DNA of 64,000 bases from UBA2705 sp963977125 (GTDB lineage: Bacteria > Pseudomonadota > Alphaproteobacteria > Micavibrionales > Micavibrionaceae), in assembly GCA_963977125.1 (NCBI GenBank), contig CAXBNJ010000004.1:186001-250000 (forward strand), in the 5' to 3' direction. Positions 35,012 through 44,963 of this stretch are shown piece by piece. How positions within the stretch are numbered: the first letter of the stretch is position 1; each line of letters opens with the position of its first letter. The notes beneath the pieces were generated by a model. That model was not told the DNA's origin and ran no database searches. It worked only from the letters and a program-made list of their open reading frames with translations. Both the position numbers and the translations under genes were made by a program.

Positions 35012-36721
35012 CTATACGCGTATAACATGAACGAAGACACGTGGCCTAATACGGAAGACCATTGAAGCGCGCTTACGAATGCCAATGCGGACTTCCTCAG
35101 CAATGAAGTTATCATCGCTACGGTCCTCTACAGACATATCAACCACGATGTCATAAATCTCGTCTTCTATTTCATTAATGCGCTCAACCTCATCAGCCAC
35201 AGAAGGATCAATCAAACCATGGCTCGTCAATTGTGGATCGCCAGCTAAGTGCCCTCGTGCATCAACGGCAATAGAGACAAAGATAACGCCTTCATATTGT
35301 AATTTACGGCGCTGGGTGATGGCTCTATGTTGCCCAGGTACCAGCCCATTAGGCGAAACAGCTAAAATGCCTGTAGGGATATGGTCAATAATCCGTGCTT
35401 GCTTACCGTCAAATTCAAACAAAGTCCCGTTTATAGGCACAATAACTTGTTTGATCTTACACTCACGCGCCCAATCAGCTTGCGCTTCTAATTGTAGTCT
35501 CTCCCCATGGACTGGGATAACAATTTCTGGGCGTGTCCACTCATACATATCCTTTAACTCATCGCGGCTCGGATGCCCTGAAACGTGAAGAATTTCATCA
35601 CAGGAGTTATGATCAATGACTTTAGCGCCACTCGCGACAATTAAGCTTTTCAGACTGTTAATTTCAACTTCATTGCCCGGTATAGACTTAGAAGAGAAAA
35701 TCACACTATCGCCACGGCTTAAGCTTAAAGCATGGTGGTCTCCGCGAGCAATGCGTGCCAAAGCCGCGCGCCCTTCCCCTTGTGAGCCTGTAAGTACATA
35801 GACGACTTGATCATTAGGCAAGTCTTCTGCGCGCTCAGTACTCATATATTTAGGCACGTCATGTAGCATACCCACTGAACGTGCAGCTTCGCCCATATTA
35901 ATCAGTGAGCGGCCAATAACGCAGACAGAACGCCCACAAGCCTCCGCCGCTTTCATAACCGAATGCATACGCCCAACGTTAGACGCGAACAAAGTCACGA
36001 TAACGCGGCCTTTTTGTTTCTTAAATGTATTAAGCAAGCCCTCTGCAACATCGCTCTCGCTACCTGCGCGACCACTATACTGCGCGTTGGTACTATCCCC
36101 TATGTAAGCCAATACCCCTTCATCACCCATCTTCTTAAAGGGTGTGTCGACGGTGCCTTCACCTAATATCGGGCGTGGGTCCATATTCCAATCAGCGCTA
36201 TGAACAATATTACCAACGTCTGTGCGGATAAGAACGGCGGCTGTATCAGGTATAGAATGAGCAACGCCTGCAAATTCGAGGTTAAACGGCCCGACGTCAT
36301 GGGTCTGGCCATCTGTGTTCACGACAATAATCTCAGCACCTTGAACGCCCATATCTTTAAACTTATAGCGCATAACAGCGGCGGTGAATGGCGTACAATA
36401 AATTGGGCAGCGCAAACGTGGCCATATATGGGCAACGGCGCCAATATGATCTTCATGCGCATGGGTAACGACAAGGCCGGCTATATCTTCACGGCGCTCT
36501 TCAATAAAGGCCGGGTCAGGCACGACAATATCAATGCCCGGATAACGGTGAGACGCAAAGCCTATACCAATATCAATAATCAGCCATTTACCTTTATAGG
36601 CATATAAATTCAGGTTGATGCCAAATTCTTCAGATCCACCCAATGGCAAAAAATGTAATTTTTGCGGGTCAAGGCTATGTCTTTTCTTCTGTATTTTTTT
36701 CTTCTCAGTCATGTAATTCAT
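35012..36721 (-). CDS. rnj: Ribonuclease J
   Basis: A 569-residue metallo-beta-lactamase/beta-CASP ribonuclease that processes and degrades RNA, acting as both endo- and 5'-exonuclease in other bacteria. The zinc motif H-A-H-E-D-H is near residue 90, followed by the beta-CASP motifs (H-V-S-G-H-P-S, V-I-P-V-H-G-E). Alphaproteobacteria commonly have RNase J alongside RNase E. The start is either ATG 36721 or ATG 36712; neither has a strong ribosome-binding site. coaX lies 44 bases upstream. Confidence 0.93.
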   Translation of the reverse strand: MNYMTEKKKIQKKRHSLDPQKLHFLPLGGSEEFGINLNLYAYKGKWLIIDIGIGFASHRYPGIDIVVPDPAFIEERREDIAGLVVTHAHEDHIGAVAHIWPRLRCPIYCTPFTAAVMRYKFKDMGVQGAEIIVVNTDGQTHDVGPFNLEFAGVAHSIPDTAAVLIRTDVGNIVHSADWNMDPRPILGEGTVDTPFKKMGDEGVLAYIGDSTNAQYSGRAGSESDVAEGLLNTFKKQKGRVIVTLFASNVGRMHSVMKAAEACGRSVCVIGRSLINMGEAARSVGMLHDVPKYMSTERAEDLPNDQVVYVLTGSQGEGRAALARIARGDHHALSLSRGDSVIFSSKSIPGNEVEINSLKSLIVASGAKVIDHNSCDEILHVSGHPSRDELKDMYEWTRPEIVIPVHGERLQLEAQADWARECKIKQVIVPINGTLFEFDGKQARIIDHIPTGILAVSPNGLVPGQHRAITQRRKLQYEGVIFVSIAVDARGHLAGDPQLTSHGLIDPSVADEVERINEIEDEIYDIVVDMSVEDRSDDNFIAEEVRIGIRKRASMVFRIRPRVFVHVIRV

Positions 36722-36765
36722 TCTATTTATTTATAAGTTTTAGCATCAAAATCGATGCCGTATAC

Positions 36766-37578
36766 TTAACGCACTGCGTTAAGTTCAATCTTTTCTTCTT
36801 GTGTCCGCTTGCTCATATCATATATTCTTTTCAAACCCTTAAGGGTTAAATCTTCATCTATAACATTAACGGCGCCATTAAGCCCTTCAGCCATTAAACG
36901 CGATAAACCACCCGTCGCAATAATCAAAGGTTTCTTATCGCCTAAAAGCTCAGCGCTTATGCGCTTAATCATGCCTTCAACCATCGACACATAGCCCCAG
37001 TAAATCCCCGATTTCATCGCCGAAACCGTGCTATCGCCAATGGCTTTATCGGGCATCTCAATAGATATTTTTGGCAACTTCGCCGCTGCGGCATATAATG
37101 CATTTACGGATAAGTTAACCCCTGGTGCAATGACCCCGCCAACGAAAGCGCCTTCATGGTCCACAACATCAAAAGTCGTTGCTGTACCGAAATCAATTAC
37201 GATAGCGGGCGCTTGGTAATATTCGAGCACAGCGACAGCGTTAACAAGGCGATCAGCGCCGACTTCTTCAGGGCGCGGTAAATTTACGGCTAAATTAGGC
37301 AGTAAATCACGCGTTATTTGCTGCGCAGCGCAAGAAAACAGCTCATCAGCCAGTCTGGTAATCTCTGCATTGACATCAGGCACAACAGAAGACACCCAGA
37401 CATCAAAAATTCGCGAGAAATCAATGTCGTCTTTTTGTGCAAGCGGATGCAAGAAAGCCATATATTCATCAGCCGTACGCTTAGCATCTGTTTGTAGGCG
37501 CCATAAAGCCTTAACATCATCCCCCTCAAAAAAAGCAAAAACGCTATGTGTATTACCGATATCAATTGCTAAGAACAT
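36766..37578 (-). CDS. coaX: Type III pantothenate kinase
   Basis: Catalyses the first step of coenzyme A synthesis, phosphorylating pantothenate. The 270-residue ASKHA-fold enzyme starts with the phosphate-binding D-I-G-N-T-H (Asp6), has G-A-D-R-L-V-N-A, and a second D-F-G-T-A-T-T-F-D loop. Type III is insensitive to CoA feedback. A good GAGGCAGG ribosome-binding site precedes the ATG. It sits between birA and rnj, the usual alphaproteobacterial location. Confidence 0.95.
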   Translation of the reverse strand: MFLAIDIGNTHSVFAFFEGDDVKALWRLQTDAKRTADEYMAFLHPLAQKDDIDFSRIFDVWVSSVVPDVNAEITRLADELFSCAAQQITRDLLPNLAVNLPRPEEVGADRLVNAVAVLEYYQAPAIVIDFGTATTFDVVDHEGAFVGGVIAPGVNLSVNALYAAAAKLPKISIEMPDKAIGDSTVSAMKSGIYWGYVSMVEGMIKRISAELLGDKKPLIIATGGLSRLMAEGLNGAVNVIDEDLTLKGLKRIYDMSKRTQEEKIELNAVR

Positions 37579-37650
37579 GCCTGCCTCTATCCAGATTTAT
37601 TATGCGGCCTATACTATAGCCGCGCCTGATTTATCTATCGCGGCTGTATT

Positions 37651-38430
37651 TTACGGCTCTTCATCGCCAAAATATAATTGTCCCGCTGTTATACGGCGTT
37701 TTTCACCAGTTTCCAACTGAATAATCATAGAGCCCACCTCATCGATGTGATCAAACTGCCCTGATATACGCTGATCGCCGAGTTTAGCAGTGATTGATTG
37801 ATCTAAGCGCCATGCTCTATTCTGCCACGGCGCGATAATGGCCGCTGCCCCCCGCTCATTTAAAAGCTTTTCCCAATGATCAAAGCGCTCAAGCAGTTTT
37901 TCAAGAAATTCTACAGGGGGAATATCATCGCAGGCAAAGCACTCTTGTAATACAGACTTGCCCTCTGGCGCGGCTTTAAGGTTAACTCCCATGCCGATCA
38001 CCAAGTAATCGCGCTCAGCGGCATTATAATGCTCCATTAAGATGCCCGCGGCTTTTTGGTCGTTAATCATTAAGTCGTTCGGCCATTTCAGCTCTATGCG
38101 CGCGCGCTTATCTGCGTCATAAAAACGCGCCGCATCAGATAACGCCAAAGCGCCTATATACGCATATAGCCCAAAACTCGACAAAGGAAGCCTAGGGCTA
38201 ATCGCAAATGTCGCAAACAGGTTACCTTGGCTAGACACCCATTCGCGCCCATGCCTACCGCGCCCCAATGTTTGAATATCCGCGCGCGCTACATGGCGCA
38301 CAGGAGAAGAAGCACCTTCTGATCCTGAAGCGGCGTCCTCATCTATACAGGCCTTAACCACATCTTGCGTTGATCCGACCGCATCATAATGACGGATAGA
38401 CCAGCCCTGATGGTTTTGCTGTACATACAT
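37651..38430 (-). CDS. birA: Biotin--[acetyl-CoA-carboxylase] ligase
   Basis: Attaches biotin to the carboxyl carrier protein. The roughly 259-residue protein has G-R-G-R-H-G-R-E-W for biotinyl-AMP binding and K-W-P-N-D-L-M with the catalytic Lys. No N-terminal DNA-binding helix-turn-helix is present, so it is monofunctional and does not act as the bio repressor. ATG 38430 starts 5 bases after the nuoN stop; a longer frame extends into nuoN without family support. Confidence 0.92.
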   Translation of the reverse strand: MYVQQNHQGWSIRHYDAVGSTQDVVKACIDEDAASGSEGASSPVRHVARADIQTLGRGRHGREWVSSQGNLFATFAISPRLPLSSFGLYAYIGALALSDAARFYDADKRARIELKWPNDLMINDQKAAGILMEHYNAAERDYLVIGMGVNLKAAPEGKSVLQECFACDDIPPVEFLEKLLERFDHWEKLLNERGAAAIIAPWQNRAWRLDQSITAKLGDQRISGQFDHIDEVGSMIIQLETGEKRRITAGQLYFGDEEP

Positions 38431-38435
38431 ATTTT

Positions 38436-39875
38436 TTAAGAAATCATCTGTGCAGCTTGCTGCGCGAGGAGGATTAAAGGCTCTGGCTTCACAATAAAGA
38501 ACAGAACAATCAACGCACATATCGCGACCACGAACTGACGTGAAGTTGACGCGGCTTTATCAAGGCTCTGTTCAATTTCATCAAAGAACATGACTTTGAT
38601 AACGCGCAGATAATAAAAACACGCCACAACCGAGCCAAGCACGCCGACAACAGCCAAGACATACATTTCCGCATCAACAGCAGCTTGGAAAATAACCAGC
38701 TTACCAAAGAAACCTGCAAGCGGCGGAATACCACTCATTGAAAACATAAAGAACGCCATCATATACGCTAAGGTACGATGCGAATTCGAAAGACCGGCAA
38801 AGTCTTCAATCGTCTCTGCGGCCATGCCATCACGACGCACGTAAAGCACAACGCCAAACGCACCAGCCGTCATCACCATATAAAGCGCCATGTAAACAAG
38901 CGTAGCGCCGACGCCATCAAGCGTCCCAGTGGCCAAACCAATCAAAGCAAAACCAATATTGGCAATTGAGCTATAAGCCAAAAGACGTTTCATATTGGTT
39001 TGCGCGATACCGGCAAAGCTACCCCATAAAATCGAGGCAATCGCCATAAACCAAATAATTTGCTGCCATTGATCCATCAAGCTTTCAAACGGCCCCATAA
39101 GCAGGCGAATAATTAAGGCCACAGCCGCGAGCTTAGGCACCATTGCAAAATAAGCTGTAACGCTCGTCGGTGCACCTTCATAGACGTCAGGCGTCCACAT
39201 ATGGAACGGTACGGCTGAAATTTTAAAGGCCAGAGCCGCCAAAATAAATACCATGCCAAAGAGCAAGCCTAGATTAGTCGCCGCGCCGCCTTGTTCAACA
39301 AACGTTGCGATTTCGACAAAGTCGATACTGCCCGTAAAGCCGTAAACTAAAGAAATACCAAACAGCAACATACCTGATGATAATGCGCCCAGAACAAAAT
39401 ACTTCATACCCGCTTCGGCTGATTTCATTGAATCACGGCGAATTGAAGCCAGAACATAAAGGCTAAGTGATTGCAGTTCAAGGGCCATATAAAGGCCGAG
39501 CAAGTTACCCGCAGAGACCATCAGCATCATGCCGAGCGTTGCGATCAAGAACAGCACAGCATATTCAAAACGCGCGAAGCCTTCTTCATACATATAGGTC
39601 AATGACAACATCAAAGCCGCCGCCGTACCAATCAAAATCAGGCTCTTAACAAATACAGCAAAGCCGTCATGGATAAACATGCCATTAAGCAAGCTTTGTG
39701 GCTCAACGGGCGCTGCGTATAAAAACATACCAGCAACAAACAAAGAAGCAAGTGCGCCATAGGTCACTTTTTTTGCCACGCGAACTTTTTGCAACACGCC
39801 ATAAATCAATAAGATCATGGCTAATCCAGCAAGGGATAATTCGGCATATAAAGGGGCTAAATCGGTCAAAGTCAT
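38436..39875 (-). CDS. nuoN: NADH-quinone oxidoreductase subunit N
   Basis: Antiporter-like membrane subunit of complex I, 479 residues with about fourteen hydrophobic segments. It shows the family motifs: a first-half glutamate (Y-M-A-L-E-L-Q-S-L), K-I-S-A-V-P-F-H-M-W-T-P-D-V-Y-E-G with the helix-7 Lys and the conserved broken-helix region, and L-A-Y-S-S-I-A-N-I-G. It pumps protons in the arm farthest along with NuoL and NuoM. It follows nuoM by 10 bases. Confidence 0.96.
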   Translation of the reverse strand: MTLTDLAPLYAELSLAGLAMILLIYGVLQKVRVAKKVTYGALASLFVAGMFLYAAPVEPQSLLNGMFIHDGFAVFVKSLILIGTAAALMLSLTYMYEEGFARFEYAVLFLIATLGMMLMVSAGNLLGLYMALELQSLSLYVLASIRRDSMKSAEAGMKYFVLGALSSGMLLFGISLVYGFTGSIDFVEIATFVEQGGAATNLGLLFGMVFILAALAFKISAVPFHMWTPDVYEGAPTSVTAYFAMVPKLAAVALIIRLLMGPFESLMDQWQQIIWFMAIASILWGSFAGIAQTNMKRLLAYSSIANIGFALIGLATGTLDGVGATLVYMALYMVMTAGAFGVVLYVRRDGMAAETIEDFAGLSNSHRTLAYMMAFFMFSMSGIPPLAGFFGKLVIFQAAVDAEMYVLAVVGVLGSVVACFYYLRVIKVMFFDEIEQSLDKAASTSRQFVVAICALIVLFFIVKPEPLILLAQQAAQMIS

Positions 39876-39885
39876 AATTTATGCT

Positions 39886-41541
39886 CTACTCATTATAGTT
39901 TATAATTGGCATTGGTAAGTCTTCTGCGCTCATAGCGCCTGGCATTACCAGCGGTGTAAAAGTAACGCCTTGCGTCGTAGTCCCTGCTGCAGGCTGTATC
40001 ATCGCGGCAGCGTCACCCTCAAGGGCAAGTGAAGCTAAACGTGCCATTTCACCTTTATGAAGGCCACTTTCATACAAAGTCAGTAGACGATCAACAGAGG
40101 GATGCAAGCGATCCATAATATAGCCTGGGAAAAAGCCAAAATAGAGCACCATCAGAACCAGTGGCACAAATAAAGACATCTCACGCATGCTCAAATCTGT
40201 CATTTTCGCAGCATCTTCATTGACCTGTTGACCGAAGACAACACGGCGATATAAAAACAGCATATAAGGCGCGCCAACAATCAGACCAAGCGCGGCGCAT
40301 AAGGCGACCAAAGTGTTCACTTGATACACACCAATAAGGACTAAGAATTCACCGACAAAACCAGATGTTCCGGGCAGGCCGACCGAGCCAAGCATCAAGA
40401 TCATAAATATAGTCGCATATTTAGGCATATTTTTAACAATGCCGCCATAACGTGAAATTTCGCGTGTATGCATACGATCATAGATAACCCCAACACTGAG
40501 GAATAAAGCCGCCGATATCAAACCATGCGAAATCATTTGAAAGATACCGCCTTCAATGCCTTGCGTTGTTGCTGTAAATATACCCAAAGTCACATAGCCC
40601 ATATGCGCTACAGATGAATAAGCAATCAGCTTTTTCATGTCGGTTTGAACCAAAGCCACCAGTGACGTATAGATAATCGCGACAACACTGAGCCAAAACA
40701 CCATCGGCGCAAATAATTCAGATGCCTCAGGGAACATCGGAATTGAGAAACGCAAGAAACCATAGCCCCCCATTTTCAGCAATACACCCGCCAAAATAAC
40801 CGAGCCTGCCGTTGGCGCTTCAACGTGTGCGTCTGGAAGCCATGTATGCACAGGCCACATTGGCATTTTTACGGCAAAACTGGCAAAAACTGCAAGCCAT
40901 AACCAAATTTGTAAATTACGCGCAACAGGGTTTTCCATTAATGTTGGAATATCGCTTGTGCCGACTTGTGCATAAAGCGTCAGCAAGGCAACCAACATTA
41001 AAACAGACCCAAGCAGCGTATAGAGGAAGAATTTATAAGACGCATAGACACGGCGCGGGCCACCCCAAATACCAATAATGATAAACATCGGAATCAGAAC
41101 GGCTTCAAAGAACACATAGAATAAGAAACTGTCTAACGCACAAAAGGTTCCGATCATTAAGGATTCAAGAATAAGGAAAGCCACCATATATTCTTTGACG
41201 CGGATTTTTATAGAATCCCAGCTGGCCAAAATACAAATTGGAACCAACAAAGCAGAGAGCATGACAAAGAAGAACGAAATGCCATCAATGCCCATATGGT
41301 ATGAAATACCCAGACTCGGGAACCATTCGTATTTTTCAACGAATTGAAAGCCACCATTGCTCGGGTCAAAGCGCGCGGCTAAATAGACCGCCAGAGCGGC
41401 TGTAAAAAATGACGTGAATAAAGCCGCATTTTTTGCATTACGCGCGACAATTTCTTCGTCATTACTACGAACACTGATTATAAACAATACGCCGACTAAA
41501 GGCAGAAATGTCATTAGTGATAAAATTGGTAAATCCATCAT
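39886..41541 (-). CDS. nuoM: NADH-quinone oxidoreductase subunit M
   Basis: Second antiporter-like subunit of complex I, 551 residues and polytopic. Motifs include W-G-G-P-R-R-V-Y-A-S-Y-K-F-F, V-K-M-P-M-W-P-V-H-T-W-L-P-D-A-H-V-E-A-P, and L-I-A-Y-S-S-V-A-H-M-G. The C-terminal 45 residues after the last membrane helix are longer than usual and rich in Ala/Thr/Met. Two tandem ATG codons begin the gene. Confidence 0.96.
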   Translation of the reverse strand: MMDLPILSLMTFLPLVGVLFIISVRSNDEEIVARNAKNAALFTSFFTAALAVYLAARFDPSNGGFQFVEKYEWFPSLGISYHMGIDGISFFFVMLSALLVPICILASWDSIKIRVKEYMVAFLILESLMIGTFCALDSFLFYVFFEAVLIPMFIIIGIWGGPRRVYASYKFFLYTLLGSVLMLVALLTLYAQVGTSDIPTLMENPVARNLQIWLWLAVFASFAVKMPMWPVHTWLPDAHVEAPTAGSVILAGVLLKMGGYGFLRFSIPMFPEASELFAPMVFWLSVVAIIYTSLVALVQTDMKKLIAYSSVAHMGYVTLGIFTATTQGIEGGIFQMISHGLISAALFLSVGVIYDRMHTREISRYGGIVKNMPKYATIFMILMLGSVGLPGTSGFVGEFLVLIGVYQVNTLVALCAALGLIVGAPYMLFLYRRVVFGQQVNEDAAKMTDLSMREMSLFVPLVLMVLYFGFFPGYIMDRLHPSVDRLLTLYESGLHKGEMARLASLALEGDAAAMIQPAAGTTTQGVTFTPLVMPGAMSAEDLPMPIINYNE

Positions 41542-41568
41542 GATATAATCTTCACTATTCCCTAAACT

Positions 41569-43782
41569 CTATTTAGATACGCCGAAAAAGCCCAAAACAC
41601 TGGAAACCAGAGACGAAACGTTAATCGGTGCCAGCCATAACATGATCATAACAAGGCCAATAATCATGACAAAAGCATATTGATATACAAAACCTGATTG
41701 GAAGCGGCTTGAAAGCTTACCAACTAAGGCCGTTGTTTTCGCAGCGCCATCAGGGCCAAAACGATCGACAATATTACGATCCGACCATGAAAAAGCGCAG
41801 CCTATACGCAAGGCATTCTTAACAAACACCGCATTATAAAGCTCATCAAAATACCATTTGTTAAAGAACAAGCTATGAAGCGGTTTAAAGGCGCGGCTAA
41901 ACAAAGCAGGTAATGATGGGCAGCAAATATAAAATATATACGCCAAGAAAATCCCTAAAAGTGACATAAGGATCGGCAGTTTTTTCACCCAAAACGGCAC
42001 ATTATGAGCCGCTGTCACTGTATCATTTTCAGGTAAGACTTTTATTGAGTTCTGCCAGAATTTTGAACTATCAGAAAGCGCGGCAAAAATATTTTCTTCG
42101 TGCGTATCTACGACGATATGTTCGCCAGTATCAACGGCATGCTCACTACTCACAACGCTATGTGCTTCGGCATCATGATCTTCCCCAGCGAGTGATGCAT
42201 CACTATAAAACACCACACCCTTTTCAGCTTCACCATGCACTGTGTTTTCAGCACTCGCGACATTATGTGGTGCGGCGTGTGTTGCATGCGCGCCATCGTC
42301 ATGATGGCTACCACCGACGAAACCATTATAAAATACAGCGCCTGATAAAATCGCACCTATAGCCAAAACCAACAAAGGCACAGCCATAACAAATGGTGAC
42401 TCATGGACATGATCCATCACTTTTTTATCCGCGCGTGGCTTACCATGGAAGGTCATAAAGATTAAGCGCCATGAATAAAACGCGGTCATCATCGCCGCCA
42501 AGATACCAAAGACAAAGGCCATTGTGCCAAACCAGCTATTATCCGCAAAGGCGACTTCTAAAATCATATCCTTAGAATAATAGCCCGCAAAGAACGGCAA
42601 GCCAGCCAAAGCCATAGAGCCGATCCACATCATCGCATAAGTAAACGGAATCTTTCTCCAAATACCGCCCATTTTGCGCATGTCTTGTTCATCAGACATT
42701 GCGTGAATAACGCTGCCTGCGCCTAAGAATAAAAGCGCCTTAAAGAAAGCGTGGGTCATAAGGTGGAATATCGCTGCGCCATAGGCTGAAACGCCCAGAG
42801 CAAAAAACATATAGCCAAGTTGTGACATTGTTGAATACGCAATAACGCGCTTAATATCAAATTGCGTCATGCCGATCGTCGCGGCGACCAAAGCCGTACA
42901 CGCACCAAACACAGTAATCACCATCAAAGCAATTGGCGCATATTCGTAAAGCGGCGAGAAACGCGCCACAAGGAAGACGCCTGCAGTCACCATTGTCGCT
43001 GCGTGAATAAGGGCCGAAACCGGTGTCGGGCCTTCCATCGCGTCAGGAAGCCATGTATGCAGGCCAAGCTGCGCTGATTTACCGACAGCGCCGGTAAAGA
43101 GCAATAAGCCAATCAAAGTCATCGCATGAATGTCAAAGCCTATGAAATTGACAAAAACGTCTTTTTTCGCTTCAACAGCCGCAAAGATTGTTTCGAAGTT
43201 TACGCTGCCAAAGACAACGAATATCGCCATAATGCCCAAAGCCAAACCAAAATCACCCACGCGGTTGACAATAAAGGCCTTCATCGCCGCGCTATTGGCG
43301 CTGTCTTTCGTATTCCAAAAGCCGATAAGAAGATAAGAGGCCAGCCCCACACCTTCCCAGCCAAAGAATAACTGAACGAGGTTATCTGAAGTAACAAGCA
43401 TCAACATCGCAAAAGTAAACAAGCTCAAATAAGCCATAAAGCGTGAGCGATGCGGATCATGGCTCATATAACCAACCGAATAGACATGCACGCAGCTTGA
43501 AACGATATTAATAACGCAGAGCATAACGACTGATAAAGTATCAAGGCGTAGTGACCAGTCCACGATGAAGAAGTCAGAAGCAATCCACTCTTTAAGCGGC
43601 AACACATAATGTTCGCCCCCAAGAATAACTGAATAAAAGAGGCTAATCGACGCAAAGGCCGCCAAGCCCATTAAGCCACAAGTAACAATTTGTGATCCAC
43701 GCGCGCCGAGTTTATGACCAAATAGAAATGTAATCAAAAAGCCTACAAGCGGCGAAAAAACTGCAAAATACTCAAAATTCAC
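41569..43782 (-). CDS. nuoL: NADH-quinone oxidoreductase subunit L with His/acid-rich insertion
   Basis: Distal antiporter-like subunit of complex I, with the long lateral helix at its C-terminus. Motifs include G-W-E-G-V-G-L-A-S-Y-L-L-I-G-F, G-L-H-T-W-L-P-D-A-M-E-G-P-T-P-V-S-A-L, and H-L-M-T-H-A-F-F-K-A-L-L-F-L. At 737 residues it is about 100 longer than typical NuoL. The excess is a hydrophilic insertion at about residues 487-590, full of His, Asp, Glu and Ala, located between late membrane helices. A GTG start follows AAAGGG. nuoK is 4 bases upstream. Confidence 0.95.
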   Translation of the reverse strand: MNFEYFAVFSPLVGFLITFLFGHKLGARGSQIVTCGLMGLAAFASISLFYSVILGGEHYVLPLKEWIASDFFIVDWSLRLDTLSVVMLCVINIVSSCVHVYSVGYMSHDPHRSRFMAYLSLFTFAMLMLVTSDNLVQLFFGWEGVGLASYLLIGFWNTKDSANSAAMKAFIVNRVGDFGLALGIMAIFVVFGSVNFETIFAAVEAKKDVFVNFIGFDIHAMTLIGLLLFTGAVGKSAQLGLHTWLPDAMEGPTPVSALIHAATMVTAGVFLVARFSPLYEYAPIALMVITVFGACTALVAATIGMTQFDIKRVIAYSTMSQLGYMFFALGVSAYGAAIFHLMTHAFFKALLFLGAGSVIHAMSDEQDMRKMGGIWRKIPFTYAMMWIGSMALAGLPFFAGYYSKDMILEVAFADNSWFGTMAFVFGILAAMMTAFYSWRLIFMTFHGKPRADKKVMDHVHESPFVMAVPLLVLAIGAILSGAVFYNGFVGGSHHDDGAHATHAAPHNVASAENTVHGEAEKGVVFYSDASLAGEDHDAEAHSVVSSEHAVDTGEHIVVDTHEENIFAALSDSSKFWQNSIKVLPENDTVTAAHNVPFWVKKLPILMSLLGIFLAYIFYICCPSLPALFSRAFKPLHSLFFNKWYFDELYNAVFVKNALRIGCAFSWSDRNIVDRFGPDGAAKTTALVGKLSSRFQSGFVYQYAFVMIIGLVMIMLWLAPINVSSLVSSVLGFFGVSK

Positions 43783-43786
43783 GGTA

Positions 43787-44095
43787 TTACCCTTTCATGC
43801 TCGCGAGATCTTCAACGGCAATTGAACCGCGCTTACGGAAGAATACGACCAAAATTGCCAAACCTATCGCAGCTTCTGCCGCAGCGACCGTTAATATAAA
43901 CATCGTAAAGACCTGCCCTGTAATATCATTCAGTGCCGCTGAAAACGTCACGAAATTAATATTCACAGCCAATAGCATTAATTCAATCGACATCAGAATA
44001 ACAATCACGTTACGACGATTAAGAAAAATGCCAAAAATCCCAATTGTAAACAACAGGGCAGCAACAGTTAAATAGTGAAAAGTTCCAATATCCAT
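43787..44095 (-). CDS. nuoK: NADH-quinone oxidoreductase subunit K
   Basis: A 102-residue, three-helix complex I subunit. The conserved membrane glutamates lie in S-I-E-L-M-L-L-A-V-N and A-A-A-E-A-A-I-G-L-A. These link the quinone site to the antiporter subunits. It follows nuoJ by 5 bases and precedes nuoL by 4. Confidence 0.97.
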   Translation of the reverse strand: MDIGTFHYLTVAALLFTIGIFGIFLNRRNVIVILMSIELMLLAVNINFVTFSAALNDITGQVFTMFILTVAAAEAAIGLAILVVFFRKRGSIAVEDLASMKG

Positions 44096-44100
44096 GGTGA

Positions 44101-44724
44101 TTATATCCCCTCGCCTGAATTAACAGACTTAATTTCCATCGCGTCATCACGCGTAATGCCTATTTGTTTTGATATTTTTTGACGGCGAACGTCAGGGCGG
44201 CGGCGATGTGTAAGAACAATCGCGCCAATCATGGCCACTAATAGGATAAGACCTGAGAGTTGGAAGGCGTAAATATAGTCTGTATATAATACGCGGCCAA
44301 TAGCTTCTGTGTTGGTTATAACGTCACCCGCATTATCAACAAGCGCGCCATCACCATGCGGCACAGCGCTTTCATTCCATGCCGCATATAAAGTTAGCAG
44401 TTCAGCGAGTAAAACCGCACCGAGCACAACGCCCGCGCCAATATAGCCGCGTGCATTTTCGCGCAATTTATCAAAGTTTACATCCAGCATCATCACAACA
44501 AATAAGAACAGCACTGCAACCGCGCCGACATAAACAATAACAAGGATCATCGCGACAAATTCAGCGCCGAGCAGAACAAAAAGCCCTGCTGCGTTGAAAA
44601 ACGACAATATAAGGAACAAAACTGAATGCACGGCGTTTGATGCTGTTATAACGCGCAGAGCACTAAACAACATTATCGCCGAAAACAAATAAAACGCAAA
44701 AGCTGCAATCATTGAGCTGACCAT
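44101..44724 (-). CDS. nuoJ: NADH-quinone oxidoreductase subunit J
   Basis: A 207-residue membrane subunit of complex I with five helices. The V-I-V-Y-V-G-A-V-A-V-L-F-L-F-V-V-M-M motif, including the pi-bulge Tyr/Gly region in helix 3, is clear. It is the first complex I gene on this strand. nuoA-I, which normally precede it, are not in this window. A 240-base divergent region separates it from the PagL-like gene, so it needs a promoter of its own. Confidence 0.95.
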   Translation of the reverse strand: MVSSMIAAFAFYLFSAIMLFSALRVITASNAVHSVLFLILSFFNAAGLFVLLGAEFVAMILVIVYVGAVAVLFLFVVMMLDVNFDKLRENARGYIGAGVVLGAVLLAELLTLYAAWNESAVPHGDGALVDNAGDVITNTEAIGRVLYTDYIYAFQLSGLILLVAMIGAIVLTHRRRPDVRRQKISKQIGITRDDAMEIKSVNSGEGI

Positions 44725-44963
44725 TCTTAAAAAACGAACTATATATTAAGCCTTCAAAAATAAAACACGCTTAAAGACACGTGTTAATGAGGCAGAAGAA
44801 TCAATTAGATAGAATCTAGAAACATCTTATCTTTTACGCAAGACACGATCTCCAGACAAGGCCATTGATCCACCTTTTTGTTTGCCCCGACGACCTAGAA
44901 CTTGTATATTTCATAGACAGCACCTCAATTTAGCGCTACAGAACAAACCGATACAGTCCATTC

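Noticed and set aside
42045..42362. 105-residue plus-strand ORF within nuoL
   Set aside because: It mirrors the His/Asp-rich insertion of NuoL; its Arg/His richness is a consequence of that composition.
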